Shown piece after piece: positions 62,801-64,000 of a stretch of 64,000 bases of DNA. Both the position numbers and the translations under genes were made by a program. How positions within the stretch are numbered: position 1 is the first letter of the stretch; every line of letters starts with the position of its first letter. Source of the DNA: an uncultured Collinsella sp. Its GTDB lineage: Bacteria; Actinomycetota; Coriobacteriia; Coriobacteriales; Coriobacteriaceae. The DNA is taken from assembly GCA_900544235.1 (NCBI GenBank), contig UQUL01000004.1, forward strand, positions 1 to 64,000. The letters run 5' to 3'. Below the pieces are notes generated by a model, which saw nothing but the letters and a program-made list of their open reading frames with translations, searched no databases and was not told where the DNA came from.

Positions 62801-64000
62801 ACGAGCGTGCACAACGACGTTGACGGCAAGGTCGACTTTGGCAAGATCGCCTTTACGCTCGACGACCTTAACAAGGCTCTGGGCGAGAAGCCCGAGAAGC
62901 GCGAGCACACCTTTACCTACACCGTGACCGAGTCCGGCGAAGTGGCTGGCGTGACCAACGACGCCAAGCTGTCGCGCAAGGTTTCCTTCACCGTGACTGA
63001 TGACGGCAAGGGCAATCTGAGCGTATCCCGCAAGCCGGACGGCGATGTGGCATTTACGTTCACCAATACCTATAACGTGACGCCTGTCGAGACGAGCGTT
63101 ACCGACCAGATCACCGCGAACAAGGTCCTGACTGGCCGCAATCTCATGGACAGCGAGTTCTCCTTCGAGCTCGTCGAGGGCGACAAGGTCGTCGCCACCG
63201 GCAAGAACGACGCCGAGGGCAACATCACGATGAGCGCCGTGAAGTACACCGAGGCCGGCGAGCACACCTACACGCTGCGCGAGGTCAACGGCGGAACCAT
63301 CAGCAAGGGCATCACGTACGGCGACGCCAAGTACACCATCGAGACCACCATTACCGACAAGGGCGATGGCACGCTCAAGGCTGAGCATGTCCTGAAGGAC
63401 GCCACGGCTGCGACCTTCAAGAACGCCTACAGCGTGACCCCGACCGATGCAGACCTCGACTTTGACCTGAGCAAGGCCATCGACGGTCGCGAGTGGACGG
63501 ATGGGGACGAGTTCGGCTTTACCATTACCGCCCCCGATGGCGCTCCGCTACCCGATCCTGCAACCGTAACCGTGAGCAAGCACGATGCGAAGGACGGCAT
63601 TGCCGCCATCAAGTTCGGCAAGATTCGCTACACGGCTGCCGGAACCTACAAGTACGAGATCCGCGAGAACGCGGGTAATACGGTCGGCATGACGTATGAC
63701 TCCCACGTCGCGACCGCCGAAGTAACCGTGACCGAGGACGGCGAGGGCAAGCTGACCGCCAATGTCACCAAGAAGGAAAACGGACGCTTTACCAACACGT
63801 ACCGCACTGAGCTTAACTACACCGCGGCCGGCGGTCTGTGGCTCAGCAAGTATCTGGACGGCCGCCCCATGACCGAGGGCCAGTTCGCCTTTACCGTGAC
63901 ACCTGCTGACGACGCTTCGGCTCGCGCGCTCGGTCTGCTGCCCGGGGCCAACAGCTTCAAGTCCCCCGAAGCGGCAGAGGCAACGGTCGGACTGATCGAC
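59849..64000 (+). CDS. Giant surface adhesin: vWA domain and isopeptide (Spy0128/FctA-type) repeats, 3' end outside the window
   Basis: The first 1,384 codons are visible without a stop. A signal peptide (GLLAVILAVVLVLPAAAFAM) is followed by a vWA domain with a complete MIDAS (DASGS at 122-126, then GATRAD and FFTDGKP). From about residue 690 there are repeats of 110-130 residues starting near 694, 828, 947, 1087, 1203 and 1328. Most open with a K-x-L-x-GR type segment (TKSLTGRDL), contain a YTExG or similar Glu and close with FKNAY or FTNTY. These are the Lys, Glu and Asn of self-made isopeptide bonds in pilin-like domains. A sortase signal is expected past the edge. AAGGGAG precedes the ATG. 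Confidence 0.9.
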   Translation, partial: MGKYTRGLLAVILAVVLVLPAAAFAMLPEANARSSTGMDGPIMTGKVVDPDTSGRWEIWAAGHGGNKVTTQNVGRIWTDKTVKATGENEESDFLTTLSAMSSTSNSTVTVTTPLDIVMVLDASGSMDDPMGGGDRTKRIDALKSAANSFINTIAKQNEAIEGVDRQHRVAIVKFAGDKTDKVGNDTYYQGQYKYNHSQVMKGLTDCSGGNVKALKDTVAGIKPSGATRADYGLELAGDITSGRADAKKTVVFFTDGKPTSYSEFDSDVANAAVTAAKKMKDGKATVYTIGIFSGADPVADPSKKGTSDVNKFMHAVSSNYPDATSYASDELGTRAENSDYYKSATNAEELKKVFDDISQAITSEPPYPTEIHKGYDETKSGYITFTDELGDFMQVDGFTEVVINGMSFTKASKTVNKETNTDTYEFSGKAKDLLITVQRAGDDNPRKGDIVTVNIPASLIPLSHFKTVDGKLSVDNVKPIQVKYASSVKSAALDNLFTPEKVAGLKNYIEHNTTVVDGTKTVSFYANKWSGGALGDTVATFEPADTNRYYYFQKQTPIYADKDCTQPAKNSLADTGTYYYKDEFEERGSNGEAKPATAVIEFVGGDAAKFDGALVADEDGNLSFSVGTARLAFIDELHTTKGSVGGNSTGTATDVLNPKWNNVSAKATATHVNSYLGNNGKISFAYDMTPAMVNTKASFGLTKVLKGRDWTNADAFEFGLTSESGAPMPAARTATVRKADLDQGKAAIDFGTIEYTEPGTYVYKVSEKHAGTTIDGIAYSKNVAEITVTVTPDKKGELSAGVKVTSGETEFKNVYATNPVESSVTDQITVTKSLTGRDLTADEFSFELLEIIDKEVKPVETVKNAADGKVTFSAIKYTEIGQHTYKLHEVKGNAGGIDYDDAVYTIVTTIADNGKGQLVATHELKDAKDVKSIEFKNAYTTNATEASLAGIKNLQVDDALTPADITGKFTFTVTGEEGAPMPASTSVHNDVDGKVDFGKIAFTLDDLNKALGEKPEKREHTFTYTVTESGEVAGVTNDAKLSRKVSFTVTDDGKGNLSVSRKPDGDVAFTFTNTYNVTPVETSVTDQITANKVLTGRNLMDSEFSFELVEGDKVVATGKNDAEGNITMSAVKYTEAGEHTYTLREVNGGTISKGITYGDAKYTIETTITDKGDGTLKAEHVLKDATAATFKNAYSVTPTDADLDFDLSKAIDGREWTDGDEFGFTITAPDGAPLPDPATVTVSKHDAKDGIAAIKFGKIRYTAAGTYKYEIRENAGNTVGMTYDSHVATAEVTVTEDGEGKLTANVTKKENGRFTNTYRTELNYTAAGGLWLSKYLDGRPMTEGQFAFTVTPADDASARALGLLPGANSFKSPEAAEATVGLID

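Noticed and set aside
60920..63388. An 822-codon open frame on the minus strand inside the giant adhesin
   Set aside because: The plus strand has a signal peptide, vWA motifs and regular repeats in frame. The minus frame only mirrors their codon bias and shows repeat-like Val/Leu/Gly stretches without a fold.

Overview
The window looks like a piece of chromosome from a gut Coriobacteriia, most probably Collinsella or a close relative. This rests on high-GC actinobacterial codon use, the protein sequences as I remember that group, an Ech-type hydrogenase, sortase-anchored adhesins and a LuxR-type regulator with membrane helices. No database search was possible, so the genus is an inference. 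Most of the window is conserved housekeeping sequence; the accessory parts lie around 29.3-34.6 kb and 49.8-64 kb.

Left part (1-16 kb): the start of a TRIC-type channel gene runs off the left edge. It is followed by a repeat-rich gap, a tRNA-Ser fragment and two tRNA-Ser genes. Next come the rpsF-ssb-rpsR-rplI operon, dnaB, purA, purD, a Nudix hydrolase, an ABC exporter with a small unknown membrane protein, and carA-carB behind a PyrR-binding hairpin.

Middle (16-30 kb): purE with a class B sortase and a MoaE-like gene, a CmpB-type membrane protein, purF-purM-purN, an orphan PTS EIIA, a parvulin-type foldase, yqeY, a complete polar amino-acid ABC transporter (ATPase, binding protein, two permeases) and a cytidylate-kinase-like gene. 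Six steps of purine synthesis or interconversion are spread over this half (purA, purD, purE, purF, purM, purN).

30-50 kb: a membrane LuxR regulator faces two tandem surface proteins that share an identical 293-bp start; the second is frameshifted at a run of seven G. Then come nfnB-nfnA, pth, prs and glmU on the minus strand. They are followed by a dedicated ECF vitamin-type transporter (T, fused A-A, S), exonuclease III, a sirtuin, a fused folP-folK gene with a long disordered insert, a divergent BirA-like gene, coaX and the initiator tRNA.

50-64 kb: a bile-acid/enoate-reductase-type flavoprotein, an orphan IS3 OrfA-like HTH protein beside a palindromic operator candidate, and a five-gene Ech [NiFe]-hydrogenase operon in which the EchA- and EchB-like subunits are fused. 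After a repeat-filled gap comes the first 1,384 codons of a giant vWA/isopeptide-repeat adhesin that leaves the window. Ech and NfnAB both act on reduced ferredoxin, which fits a fermentative anaerobe that makes hydrogen and balances NADH and NADPH through ferredoxin.

The most unusual content is non-coding: (i) six 55-bp hairpin elements spaced mostly at exactly 81 bp in two arrays; (ii) long foldback elements with a conserved tip and unrelated, perfectly paired arms; (iii) GGGACAG-containing palindromes placed at gene ends; (iv) two diverged foldback units and a cluster of TGAGAC boxes in front of the giant adhesin.
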